A stretch of DNA of 16,862 nt from Lachnospiraceae bacterium UBA3332. Lineage in GTDB: Bacteria > Bacillota > Clostridia > Lachnospirales > Lachnospiraceae. The DNA is taken from positions 1 through 16,862 of the forward strand of contig DERU01000288.1 in assembly GCA_002361095.1 (NCBI GenBank), in the 5' to 3' direction. The notes below the pieces were generated by a model. The model worked only from the letters and a program-made list of their open reading frames with translations. It ran no database searches and was not told the DNA's origin. Positions 1 to 6,295 of the stretch are shown piece by piece (position 1 is the first letter of the stretch; every line of letters starts with the position of its first letter). A program made the translations under genes and the position numbers.

Positions 1-180
1 CGCGCAGCGATTTTGTTCAATCCCAATTTCCCTTTTAAAATACGATATTATATTAATGTCAGAGCAGTCAATATTATACCAATGAATATAGAACTGCCCC
101 AACACTCCCCATATATTATTCATACTGTCATTAAGCGTAATAATCACACTTCTGAAATATTTCATGTATTGTTTCAGCAT
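1..180 (-). CDS. Possible partial ORF running off the left edge
   Basis: Reading the minus strand from an ATG at 180-178, sixty codons run to the window edge without a stop. The visible product starts MLKQYMKYFRSVIITL and is rich in Ile, Tyr and Asn. The frame is the same as that of the upstream DUF2971 gene, whose TGA lies at 204-202, so open reading actually extends from that stop to the edge (67 codons). The candidate start is preceded by a weak GAAGAA sequence, and the gap from the upstream stop is 21 nt. It could be a third gene of the unit, the tail of a longer DUF2971 protein cut by a nonsense change, or a chance open frame in AT-rich DNA. I do not recognise the protein. Confidence 0.3.
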   Translation of the reverse strand, partial: MLKQYMKYFRSVIITLNDSMNNIWGVLGQFYIHWYNIDCSDINIISYFKREIGIEQNRCA

Positions 181-201
181 AGATTCTTCTGGAATGCTTG
201 T

Positions 202-987
202 TCATTTAACTCTGATTTTACTTTTTTCTAATTTCACATTTATATTAGGACAAAACTTGTCTAATAGTGCTTCTACAATTATTTTTTCTTGCTCTGATGT
301 TTTTGGAGCTAACAAAATTTCCATATCTTCAAATGCATCCTCTTCTAAAACAAGGAATATTTCATTACAATAACAATTATTATTTATATCCAATATTCTA
401 TTGTATAATTTTATATTATCTTCTGGGGTTTGAACACTTTCCAATTCCTTTATCCCCCATGCCGCTGTTCTAATAATATATCTATACTCTTGCTGAAATT
501 CCCAATATTTTCTCTTGCATCTTCCTAAATCACCCAAAAAAACACCAGTTTTACCTTCTTTTTTAGATATAACTTCTGGCTTTAACAGTGTTTCGTCTTC
601 TGTGTACTCTATTTTTTCCAATATGGGACATGAAGGAGCAATGCTAAAATCACAAGCATATTCGCTATAATAATCTATATAAGATTTTACAGTCTCAGTA
701 AAATGTAATTCCCCATTTTTATATGTATATTGTTTAAAAGGGTTTTTACGCATCTTTATTCTAACCCCTCTCATATCCGATGTATACATATTCCACATAG
801 GAATCACATCCTCTTTATTATCTGTCCAGCAACTTACCAAGCAATATTTACCTGCTTTCCCCAAATCACTTGTCTCTGCTTCATCTGGATCATCAACATT
901 CAATAAATTATTAAACCTTATCGTCCTATTTTTTAATATGAGCGCTAATGTTTCTATACTCGTATTGTGATATAAATATTCATTCAT
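202..987 (-). CDS. DUF2971 family protein
   Basis: A 261-residue soluble protein with the pattern I associate with DUF2971. It has an N-terminal LYHNTSIETLALIL segment, then RFNNLLNVDDPDEAE (about 25-39), a CWTDNKEDVIPMWNMYT block with the invariant Met-Trp, GVRIKM directly after it, and a Tyr-rich WEFQQEYRYI segment near 170. There is no signal peptide or membrane helix. DUF2971 has no settled biochemical role; members are common on mobile elements and near defence genes (general knowledge). The start at 987 is preferred over the in-frame ATG at 996, because GGAA lies 9 nt upstream of 987 but abuts 996. The gene follows the 61-aa small gene by 5 nt, so the two are surely co-transcribed. It is AT-rich compared with the genes to the right of 2100, which suggests acquisition by transfer. 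Confidence 0.8.
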   Translation of the reverse strand: MNEYLYHNTSIETLALILKNRTIRFNNLLNVDDPDEAETSDLGKAGKYCLVSCWTDNKEDVIPMWNMYTSDMRGVRIKMRKNPFKQYTYKNGELHFTETVKSYIDYYSEYACDFSIAPSCPILEKIEYTEDETLLKPEVISKKEGKTGVFLGDLGRCKRKYWEFQQEYRYIIRTAAWGIKELESVQTPEDNIKLYNRILDINNNCYCNEIFLVLEEDAFEDMEILLAPKTSEQEKIIVEALLDKFCPNINVKLEKSKIRVK

Positions 988-992
988 TTTTA

Positions 993-1178
993 TCATTTCC
1001 TTTTACTTTTTTCCTTCCTTACACCTTTAAACGGTGTACCATCTTGCTTAACATCCATAAATTTCCCCGTTTCCGTATTTCGTTTTACCCATTGACTTGT
1101 TACTGGATTAAATGTCTGTGATCTTCCTTTAACCATACCTTTTCTTTGTCCATCCCCTATTGGCGCATTTTTAGCCAT
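993..1178 (-). CDS. Small basic conserved protein (61 aa), unknown function
   Basis: A 61-residue, Lys/Arg-rich, Gly-containing protein that begins MAKNAPIGDGQRKG and ends GVRKEKSKRK. The middle part reads like a family of small proteins I recall from many bacteria (pattern: NAP-GDG-R-G-VK-RSQ-FNP----W-KR---TG-FMD-K-DG-PFKGVRKE), but I cannot attach a function or an accession. The ATG at 1178 is preceded by AAGGAGG with 8-nt spacing. An upstream in-frame start at 1196 would put the Shine-Dalgarno inside the gene and is rejected. No cysteines, signal peptide or membrane helix are present. It is the first gene of a two-gene unit with DUF2971. Its small size and basic charge would fit nucleic acid or ribosome contact, but that is only inference. 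Confidence 0.7.
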   Translation of the reverse strand: MAKNAPIGDGQRKGMVKGRSQTFNPVTSQWVKRNTETGKFMDVKQDGTPFKGVRKEKSKRK

Positions 1179-1211
1179 AATGTTTACCTCCTTCAAAATT
1201 CAATAAAAAAT

Positions 1212-1288
1212 ACTCGATAACGCACAATAATAACAATACTCTGCTTTTTATCCTGAGTTTTGTATGTTATCTTCCGCAGTAATCGAGT
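1212..1288 (-). promoter_or_regulatory. Structured leader / attenuator-like hairpin
   Basis: In the minus-strand leader of the small gene, three nested complementary segments can pair: ACTCGAT with ATCGAGT (1282-1288 / 1212-1218), ATAACA with TGTTAT (1265-1270 / 1230-1235) and ACTC with GAGT (1255-1258 / 1238-1241). The outer stem is followed immediately by ATTTTTTATT and then by the Shine-Dalgarno. That layout resembles an intrinsic terminator or attenuator inside the 5' untranslated region. Stability is modest because the stems are short and AT-rich. No known riboswitch class is recognised. Confidence 0.3.
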
Positions 1289-1321
1289 GTATCTCTGATA
1301 ATTCTTCCCTCTATTTTTCAA

Positions 1322-1351
1322 ATAATAGCATATCCTAATTCTGCTTGTCAA
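1322..1351 (-). promoter_or_regulatory. Strong extended -10 promoter for the small protein / DUF2971 unit
   Basis: On the minus strand there is a consensus -35 TTGACA (1351-1346), an 18-nt spacer, and -10 TATTAT (1327-1322) preceded by TGC, which is an extended -10. Transcription would begin near 1315, giving a leader of about 135 nt before the ATG at 1178. This is the clearest sigma-70/SigA-type promoter in the AT-rich region. Confidence 0.65.
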
Positions 1352-1640
1352 GATGTTGTAGTCATATTTTTGTCATACAATATGTTGTGGTGGAAATTTA
1401 CGGTCAAGTAATATTTTGATATTCAAACTAAATTCATATTGTCAACGAACTAATAAAAATCATCGAAAAATCTTTATCCACGCCCCAAAATCCCCCTATT
1501 TATCAGTCTTTTTACACCATCCTCTTATCATTTCACCATCCAACACCTATCCCACAAAACTCCCAATTTATGCCTATTTTTCAACACAAATCCGAACTCC
1601 ATTCAAAAACCCCCATAATCCCGCCCGATTTCCCACCTAA

Positions 1641-1733
1641 TCACTCTCTGTCTACCAGCCGGTCTGTCATTTTTAATAGTGTCGGCTGTAAAGCTTTTGC
1701 CAACTCATTCATGTTTTTTACATGTATTGCCAT
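1641..1733 (-). pseudogene. 30-codon stub, phage structural protein-like N-terminus
   Basis: An ATG at 1733 preceded by AAGGAGG with good spacing opens a frame of only 30 codons, product MAIHVKNMNELAKALQPTLL followed by KMTDRLVDRE and a TGA at 1643-1641. A strong ribosome binding site on so short a product suggests a truncated gene. The sequence recalls the start of tail or head-tail (HK97 gp10-like) proteins of Clostridia prophages, which run on from a similar LxDRVYE segment. That similarity is from memory and not searched. In the +1 frame after the break reading continues for only a few residues. It is best explained as a remnant of prophage structural genes. Confidence 0.35.
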
Positions 1734-1900
1734 GTTTGTGTCCCTCCTTGTGGATTTGTTCTTGATACTTGATGGTGCTATGAAATTGGTATTTTATGTT
1801 ATATGGGAATTAATAGGCGTAAGTTACCCTTGTGACGCTCTGTGAGGCTCATACAGGCGTTTTAAGATTGGTTGTGAATTTCTTTGATTATTAAAATTAA

Positions 1901-1955
1901 GGCATTAAATAAGCCTCTATCAATCGCAACTATACAACTGATAGGGACTTATGCC
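1901..1955. repeat. 55-nt imperfect palindrome
   Basis: The left arm GGCATTAAATAAGCCTCTATCA (1901-1922, with a few extra bases) pairs with the right arm TGATAGGGACTTATGCC (1939-1955) around a 16-nt loop. It is not followed by a U-run on either strand and flanks no intact gene. Possible roles are a recombination or attachment structure, a miniature palindromic element, or a structured RNA piece. Only one copy is present in the window, so it is not a CRISPR array here. Confidence 0.45.
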
Positions 1956-2086
1956 AATACCCTAATATCTCCTTTAAATATACACTCTTACCTCTATTTT
2001 TCTGCTCTCAAATCCTTTCCCCGCCCTACTGCTTGTCCTCTGTAAATCGTATATTTCGCTCCAAATTATAGTATTTTCATGTATGC

Positions 2087-2605
2087 CTATCTGAGTACCC
2101 ATCCGCCCGTCATAAAGAACGTCACCTTCACATTGTGTTTCTTCAAAATATCCAGAATCCGCCTCGTGTCCTCATTCCCCCACGCAGCATCAAAACTTAA
2201 AGCCACCTGCTTCTTATCCGTCTCCACGCAGTAGATGGGCAGTTCCCTTCCGCCCACAGAACTGCTCACGGTGATGGAATCGGGAAGGAATCTCACAATT
2301 CCCTGAATCAATGCTACCGAAGCCAGAAGAAAGGCTGCGGACTTTGCTGTCTGCAGCACTATGTTTTTTAAAAAAAGCTCCCTCTTGTGCTCCTTCTTGG
2401 TCTGTCCTCTTTCAGCCGCACTCACGGAACCGCAATACTGTCCACAGCCCATATGTTTTTCCCTCTCAGCATTCCACGCCTTCACCTGTTCAGGCTCAGG
2501 CCAGCCACCACTTCTCTCCCGTCCCCTATGTTCCCTCTGTGTTTTGTTTTCCAGTTCTCCAATAGCAAGCGTAATTTTTTCATTCCACTTCCTCAGTTTT
2601 TTCAT
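2087..2605 (-). pseudogene. Polysaccharide deacetylase (PdaB-like), N-terminal fragment
   Basis: A 172-residue fragment. A charged cytoplasmic segment (1-78) precedes a membrane helix (about 80-106, NIVLQTAKSAAFLLASVALI), a short linker, and the start of a NodB deacetylase domain from about 131 (QVALSFDAAWGNEDT...LKKHNVKVTFFMTGGWV). The SFDAAWGNE motif is the family's motif 1 in the PdaB/YlxY-like variant. Reading then breaks into LR and a stop, so the His-x3-His metal site and later motifs are missing and the protein cannot be active. In intact relatives GGWV is followed by roughly 150 further residues. The break coincides with the change to AT-rich foreign DNA, which points to disruption by insertion. 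The start is set at the ATG at 2605, with GGGAG 6 nt upstream; a GTG at 2620 is possible but would contain that site. Confidence 0.75.
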
Positions 2606-2683
2606 AACTGTCTCCCACACTTTTTTCTATTTCAATATATGCAAGAAACCTTTAAAAACTGAAATTTTTTTTCCTGAACCCCC

Positions 2684-2713
2684 TTTACAAATCAGTCTAA
2701 AAGACGAAATAAT
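2684..2713 (+). promoter_or_regulatory. Candidate SigA-type promoter for the FliD-like gene
   Basis: TTTACA (2684-2689), an 18-nt spacer and AATAAT (2708-2713) give five of six matches to each consensus hexamer. Transcription would start near 2720, about 60 nt before the ATG at 2781. No convincing flagellar SigD-type (TAAA...CCGATAT) promoter is visible with correct spacing. The direct repeat TATGACAAGGA lies twice between promoter and start; the second copy contains the Shine-Dalgarno. Confidence 0.4.
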
Positions 2714-2780
2714 AGATATAGAGAAAAAGCAGCAGATATATGACAAGGATGTCGAACTGTATGACAAGGAGGACAATAAC

Positions 2781-4025
2781 ATGGGAATAAATTTAAACGG
2801 TTTAAATTCAGGAATGGCAGACACCTATTCCACTCTGCTCGGCGGCATGAACGGTTCTGACAATGCAGGCGGGGTAAGCTCCCTGCTCGGCGATTACGCT
2901 GCGATCAAAAATGGCAGCTACGGCAAGATGATGAAATCCTACTACGCAAAGCTCGAAAAGCAGGAGGCTGAAGAATCCGGGGAGACTAATAAATCAAAAT
3001 CTGGAAAGATCAAAGACAGTGCATCCGCTTCCGCGGCGGCTTCTCTCTATAAGTCTGCCTCTGCTCTCAGTTCTCTAAATTACGACGACCGCAGTGAGAA
3101 GAACATTGACAAGATTACAGACTCTGTTTCCACTTTCATCAAGGACTACAACAGTCTGATGAAGAGTGCTGACAAGAGCGAAAACACCACCGTACAAAAA
3201 CAGGCCGAGTCCCTGTACAATTCTTACTATACGAACTACAAACTTTTCTCTAAAATTGGTATCACCATGAATTCCGACAAGACTCTTTCACTCGACGAGG
3301 ATACTCTTAAAAGTGCACTCGCCGATACAGAGCATGGAAAAGGCGCCACTGTTAAAACATTATTCGGCGGTATCGGTTCCTTTGCTGACAAAGCGGTAAA
3401 CAAAGCAAGCCAGATTTATCGTGCTGCAGGGGACGGCGAGGCGGTTACCTCCTCCAAAGCAAAATACGCGAGCGGTGCAGGCAGTTCCTCGAAGAGCTCC
3501 TCCACCTCCTCCACAAAGGATAAAGATAACGCAAAAACCGTAACGGACGCTTCCTCTGCAGCCGCTGCAAACACACTTTACAAATCTATTGAGAAACTGG
3601 GTGCCATGAATATCAGCAACGACAATAAGGATGAAGTATACAAGGCATTTTCTACCTTTGTGAAAGACTACAACAATCTGATCGACAATACTAGCAAAAG
3701 TGCAAACTCTAACGTAGTTAATCAGGCTAATTATCTCAAGAGTGTTGTCAGCAACAACAAGAGTGCTTTCTCCAAGATCGGTGTTACCGTCAATTCCGAC
3801 AAGACTCTGTCCATTGATGAGAAGAAGTTTAAAGATGCGGACATGGCAGGTGTCAAGGATCTTTTCTCCGGTGTTTATTCTACCGCCGAAAAGATGACCG
3901 ATAGAGTCAACCAGATTTACCGCTATGCAACTCAGGGAGAAGCATTGACAAAACAGACTTACGGCAGCGACGGCAGTGGTGTCAACGCACCGACGATGGG
4001 TTCCATGCTGGATACTATTCTCTAA
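2781..4025 (+). CDS. Duplicated FliD C-terminal-like protein
   Basis: A 414-residue protein without signal peptide, membrane helix or cysteine. After an 80-residue N-terminus (MGINLNGLNSGMADTYSTLL) come two homologous modules, about 79-223 and 257-391. They share STF(I/V)KDYN(S/N)L, the block FSKIG(I/V)T(M/V)NSDKTLS(L/I)DE, then LF(G/S)G and a QIYR..(G/Q)GEA(V/L)T tail. A Ser/Lys-rich linker (about 224-256) joins them. The pattern of a helix with DYNSL, an IGI-T-DG-LS-D strand and LFSG is that of the C-terminal domain of the flagellar cap protein FliD, and helices probably form coiled coils. A true FliD would have one such domain and neighbours from a flagellar locus; none is here. The role is therefore unknown: a secreted or cell-surface filament-associated protein without Sec signal, or a cytoplasmic protein. 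The start at 2781 has AAGGAGG 7 nt upstream; the longer open frame upstream to 2361 lies over the deacetylase gene and is rejected. Confidence 0.75.
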   Translation: MGINLNGLNSGMADTYSTLLGGMNGSDNAGGVSSLLGDYAAIKNGSYGKMMKSYYAKLEKQEAEESGETNKSKSGKIKDSASASAAASLYKSASALSSLNYDDRSEKNIDKITDSVSTFIKDYNSLMKSADKSENTTVQKQAESLYNSYYTNYKLFSKIGITMNSDKTLSLDEDTLKSALADTEHGKGATVKTLFGGIGSFADKAVNKASQIYRAAGDGEAVTSSKAKYASGAGSSSKSSSTSSTKDKDNAKTVTDASSAAAANTLYKSIEKLGAMNISNDNKDEVYKAFSTFVKDYNNLIDNTSKSANSNVVNQANYLKSVVSNNKSAFSKIGVTVNSDKTLSIDEKKFKDADMAGVKDLFSGVYSTAEKMTDRVNQIYRYATQGEALTKQTYGSDGSGVNAPTMGSMLDTIL

Positions 4026-4046
4026 ATTTCCGTAAAGCATACTATA

Positions 4047-4076
4047 AAACGGACCGGGAAATTTCCCGGTCCGTTT
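4047..4076. terminator. Bidirectional rho-independent terminator
   Basis: A perfect 30-nt palindrome: AAACGGACC and GGGAAA are followed by their exact complements TTTCCC and GGTCCGTTT. On the plus strand it is followed by CTTATG after the TTT, and on the minus strand by TTTTATAG. It sits 21 nt after the stop of the FliD-like gene and 29 nt beyond the stop of the convergent isomerase gene, so it can end both transcripts. Confidence 0.85.
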
Positions 4077-4105
4077 CTTATGCGTCCATGAATGCCTTAC
4101 ATTTC

Positions 4106-5590
4106 TTACGCAAAAGGATTCTCAGTCGGATAAGGCAGGCTCTTCGGCTGATTATAGCCGATCTCACTCACATCCACACCGATATACTTGAATACCTCAA
4201 ACAGTGCCTTACCAAAATGGCCAAACGCAACTGCACCATGGTGAGGATAATTCTTCTCAATCAGCACATGACGATAGAATCTGCCCATCTCAGGAATCGC
4301 GAATACACCGATACCGCCGAAGGATTTCGTTGCCACAGGAAGTACCTCGCCCTCTGCCACATAAGCGCGCAGGATATTGTCCGCAGTACTCTGCAGACGG
4401 TAGAAAGTGATGTTGCCAGGCACAATATCACCTTCCAGCGTACCCTGTGTAACTTCCTCAGGAAGAGATCTCGCCATGATCATCTGATACTCCATGCTGC
4501 ACTTGGACAACTTCTTGGAACAGGTATTACCACAGTGGAAGCCCATGAAGGTATCGGTAAACTTGTAATCAAACTTGCCCTCGATGGACTCCTTATACAT
4601 ATCCTTAGGCACCGAGTTGTTGATGTCGAGCAGCGTCACAATATCGTCGCTGACAGCCTCACCGATGAACTCACTCAGGCAGCCGTAGATATCCACTTCA
4701 CAAGATACTGGAATCCCCCTGCCGGTAAGACGGCTGTTCACATAGCAGGGAACAAAACCGAACTGTGTCTGGAACGCCGGCCAGCATTTGCCCGCGATGG
4801 CCACATATTCCCGGTATCCCTTATGCGCTTCCACCCAGTCCAGCAGCGTCAGTTCATACTGCGCCAGCTTACTTAAGATTTCGGGTTTCTGGTTGCCTTC
4901 TCCCAGTTCTTCCTCCATCTCCCTGACCTTTGCGGGAATTCTCCCGTCCCCCGCATGCTTGTTATACGCCTCGAACAAATCCAGTTCAGAGTTCTCCTCG
5001 ATCTCCACACCGAGATTGTACAGCTGTTTGATAGGAGCATTGCAGGCCAAAAAGTTCAACGGCCTGGGCCCAAAGCTGATAATCTTTAACCCCTTTAAGC
5101 CGACGATTGCCCGCGCAATCGGAACAAATTCCCGGATCATATCCGCGCATTCCTCCGCCGTCCCCACCGGATACTCCGGAATATAGGCCCGCACATTGCG
5201 CAGCTTCAAATTATAGCTTGCATTGAGCATTCCACAGTAAGCGTCGCCGCGTCCGCCTACCAGATCGTTCTGGGACTCTTCCGCCGCCGCAATAAACATG
5301 GAAGGACCGTCAAAATGCTTTGCCAGCAGCGTCTCGGAAATCTCGGGGCCGAAATTGCCCAGATATACGCAAAGCGCGTTGCAGCCCGCCTTTTTAATGT
5401 CTTCCAGCGCCTGCACCATGTGGATTTCGCTTTCCACAATGCAGACCGGACATTCATAAATATCCTCTGCGCCGTATTTTGCCTGATACGCCTCTATCAG
5501 CGCTTTTCTCCTGTTCACGGACAGGGATTCCGGGAAGCAGTCGCGGCTCACCGCAACGATTCCGATTTTTACTTTCGGCAGATTGTTCAT
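4106..5590 (-). CDS. L-fucose/L-arabinose isomerase family protein
   Basis: A 494-residue cytoplasmic aldose-ketose isomerase of the FucI/AraA fold family. The N-terminal Rossmann-like part shows KVKIGIVAVSRDCFPESLS and YLGNFGPEISETLLA. The C-terminal part has CEVDIYG (Glu298), LLDINNSV (Asp322), a FHCGN segment and YPHHGAVAFGHFG (His450/451), which place the presumed divalent-metal ligands Glu, Asp and His as in FucI. The length is between AraA (about 500) and FucI (about 590). It is the last gene of the operon xylB - DUF4867 - isomerase, so its ketose product is likely fed to the xylulokinase-type kinase. The true substrate (L-fucose, D-arabinose, L-arabinose or another pentose) cannot be read from sequence. 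Start 5590 is chosen because AGGAGG lies 9 nt upstream; the ATG at 5599 directly abuts it. Confidence 0.85.
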   Translation of the reverse strand: MNNLPKVKIGIVAVSRDCFPESLSVNRRKALIEAYQAKYGAEDIYECPVCIVESEIHMVQALEDIKKAGCNALCVYLGNFGPEISETLLAKHFDGPSMFIAAAEESQNDLVGGRGDAYCGMLNASYNLKLRNVRAYIPEYPVGTAEECADMIREFVPIARAIVGLKGLKIISFGPRPLNFLACNAPIKQLYNLGVEIEENSELDLFEAYNKHAGDGRIPAKVREMEEELGEGNQKPEILSKLAQYELTLLDWVEAHKGYREYVAIAGKCWPAFQTQFGFVPCYVNSRLTGRGIPVSCEVDIYGCLSEFIGEAVSDDIVTLLDINNSVPKDMYKESIEGKFDYKFTDTFMGFHCGNTCSKKLSKCSMEYQMIMARSLPEEVTQGTLEGDIVPGNITFYRLQSTADNILRAYVAEGEVLPVATKSFGGIGVFAIPEMGRFYRHVLIEKNYPHHGAVAFGHFGKALFEVFKYIGVDVSEIGYNQPKSLPYPTENPFA

Positions 5591-5617
5591 GTCTTTCATC
5601 CTCCTTCACATAAGTCG

Positions 5618-5642
5618 TTACCGTTCACGCTGTGACCGGTAA
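5618..5642. promoter_or_regulatory. Intercistronic stem-loop between DUF4867 and isomerase genes
   Basis: A 25-nt hairpin formed by TTACCG / CGGTAA, one mismatch, then TCAC / GTGA around a 3-nt loop. It lies in the 68-nt gap between the two genes and ends 12 nt before the Shine-Dalgarno of the isomerase. No U-run follows, so it is unlikely to be a terminator; mRNA stabilisation, processing or translational tuning is more plausible. Confidence 0.45.
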
Positions 5643-5658
5643 AATCAGCCTGTCGCCG

Positions 5659-6273
5659 TCACAAACTCAAATTTTCCCCAATCAGTCCCATGGGGCTTCC
5701 TTCCGGAAGACCACCCTGCGGGTGTCCCAACAGCCATTTGTTCTTGGCGGTCAGATGCCCGTCTTCCCCGCCTTCATGCGCCTTGTCCAATTCCAGATTG
5801 GTATCCCTGGGCAGCACGATCACACACCGAAAACCTTTATCCTCCAAATGACAGGGCGCATAGTGCAGCGTGGTGGCATACAATTCCACCGCACACCCTG
5901 CGGGAATGCGGAAAGCCTCCACCTTGGAGGTGTCATATGTGAAATCCTTTGTGATATCCTGCTGCCATCCCAGCATCACTACCAAATCGTTGACCGCAAT
6001 ATCAATCTCCGAACTTCTGTGATATTCCAACGCATTCAGCTTCCGGTTATGTCCGTTGCAATATCCTACCTGAATGGGCAGTTCCCCATAGGTCTTTTCC
6101 TGTAAAAGCTTCGCCGCAGGCAAAGCTTCCAATGCAGGCACGGAAGGGACATACGCCACCTCCTGCAAAACCGGCGTCTCCTCCATCTTTGCCAGCAGTT
6201 CGGAAAAATCTATGTCATCCACAATCCTGCCGTACCTGGAAAACGCCTGATCCGTAACTTCCAAAATTTTCAT
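5659..6273 (-). CDS. DUF4867 family protein (cupin-like)
   Basis: A 204-residue soluble protein that begins MKILEVTDQAFSRYGRIVDD and is of the type I know as DUF4867, typically found beside sugar kinases and isomerases in Clostridia. The central part (NALEYHRSSEIDIAVNDLVVML ... IPAGCAVELYATTLHYAPC) has the feel of a cupin barrel: a Glu/His pair in EYHRSSE and a second His in TLHYAPC could bind metal. That reading is inference; the biochemical function is not established to my knowledge. It may be an epimerase or mutarotase helper, or a sugar-acid/lyase enzyme for the same pathway. Start 6273 has AGGGGG 7 nt upstream; the ATG at 6279 is only 1 nt from it. The stop of xylB lies 22 nt upstream, so the genes form one operon. 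Confidence 0.75.
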   Translation of the reverse strand: MKILEVTDQAFSRYGRIVDDIDFSELLAKMEETPVLQEVAYVPSVPALEALPAAKLLQEKTYGELPIQVGYCNGHNRKLNALEYHRSSEIDIAVNDLVVMLGWQQDITKDFTYDTSKVEAFRIPAGCAVELYATTLHYAPCHLEDKGFRCVIVLPRDTNLELDKAHEGGEDGHLTAKNKWLLGHPQGGLPEGSPMGLIGENLSL

Positions 6274-6295
6274 TTCCATACCCCCTGACCGTCTT

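Larger units (their letters stand above)
1352..2086. other. Gene-poor AT-rich remnant region of a mobile element
   Basis: Apart from the short minus-strand stub at 1641-1733 and the palindrome at 1901-1955, no convincing gene lies here. The open frames on the plus strand (for example 1416-1640) lack a ribosome binding site and have low-complexity, Pro/Thr/Ile-rich products. On the minus strand a short frame ending with a TAA at 1824-1826 reads RLYEPHRASQG and looks like the C-terminus of a protein, but it cannot be followed upstream beyond the palindrome. Base composition differs clearly from the DNA right of 2100. I read the stretch as decayed phage or element DNA next to an integration boundary. 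Confidence 0.4.

Noticed and set aside
1416..1845. Plus-strand open frames (74 and 91 codons) in the AT-rich region
   Set aside because: No ribosome binding site, low-complexity products, and they overlap the better minus-strand stub.
1901..1955. Possible CRISPR repeat
   Set aside because: Only one copy, no spacers and no cas genes in the window.
2361..2780. Upstream extension of the FliD-like frame by 140 codons
   Set aside because: It lies antisense over the deacetylase gene, gives a cysteine- and phenylalanine-rich product unlike the rest, and a strong ribosome binding site precedes the ATG at 2781.
3360..4040. Minus-strand open frame of 226 codons opposite the FliD-like gene
   Set aside because: It covers the second half of a well-supported gene and the terminator region, and has no family resemblance.
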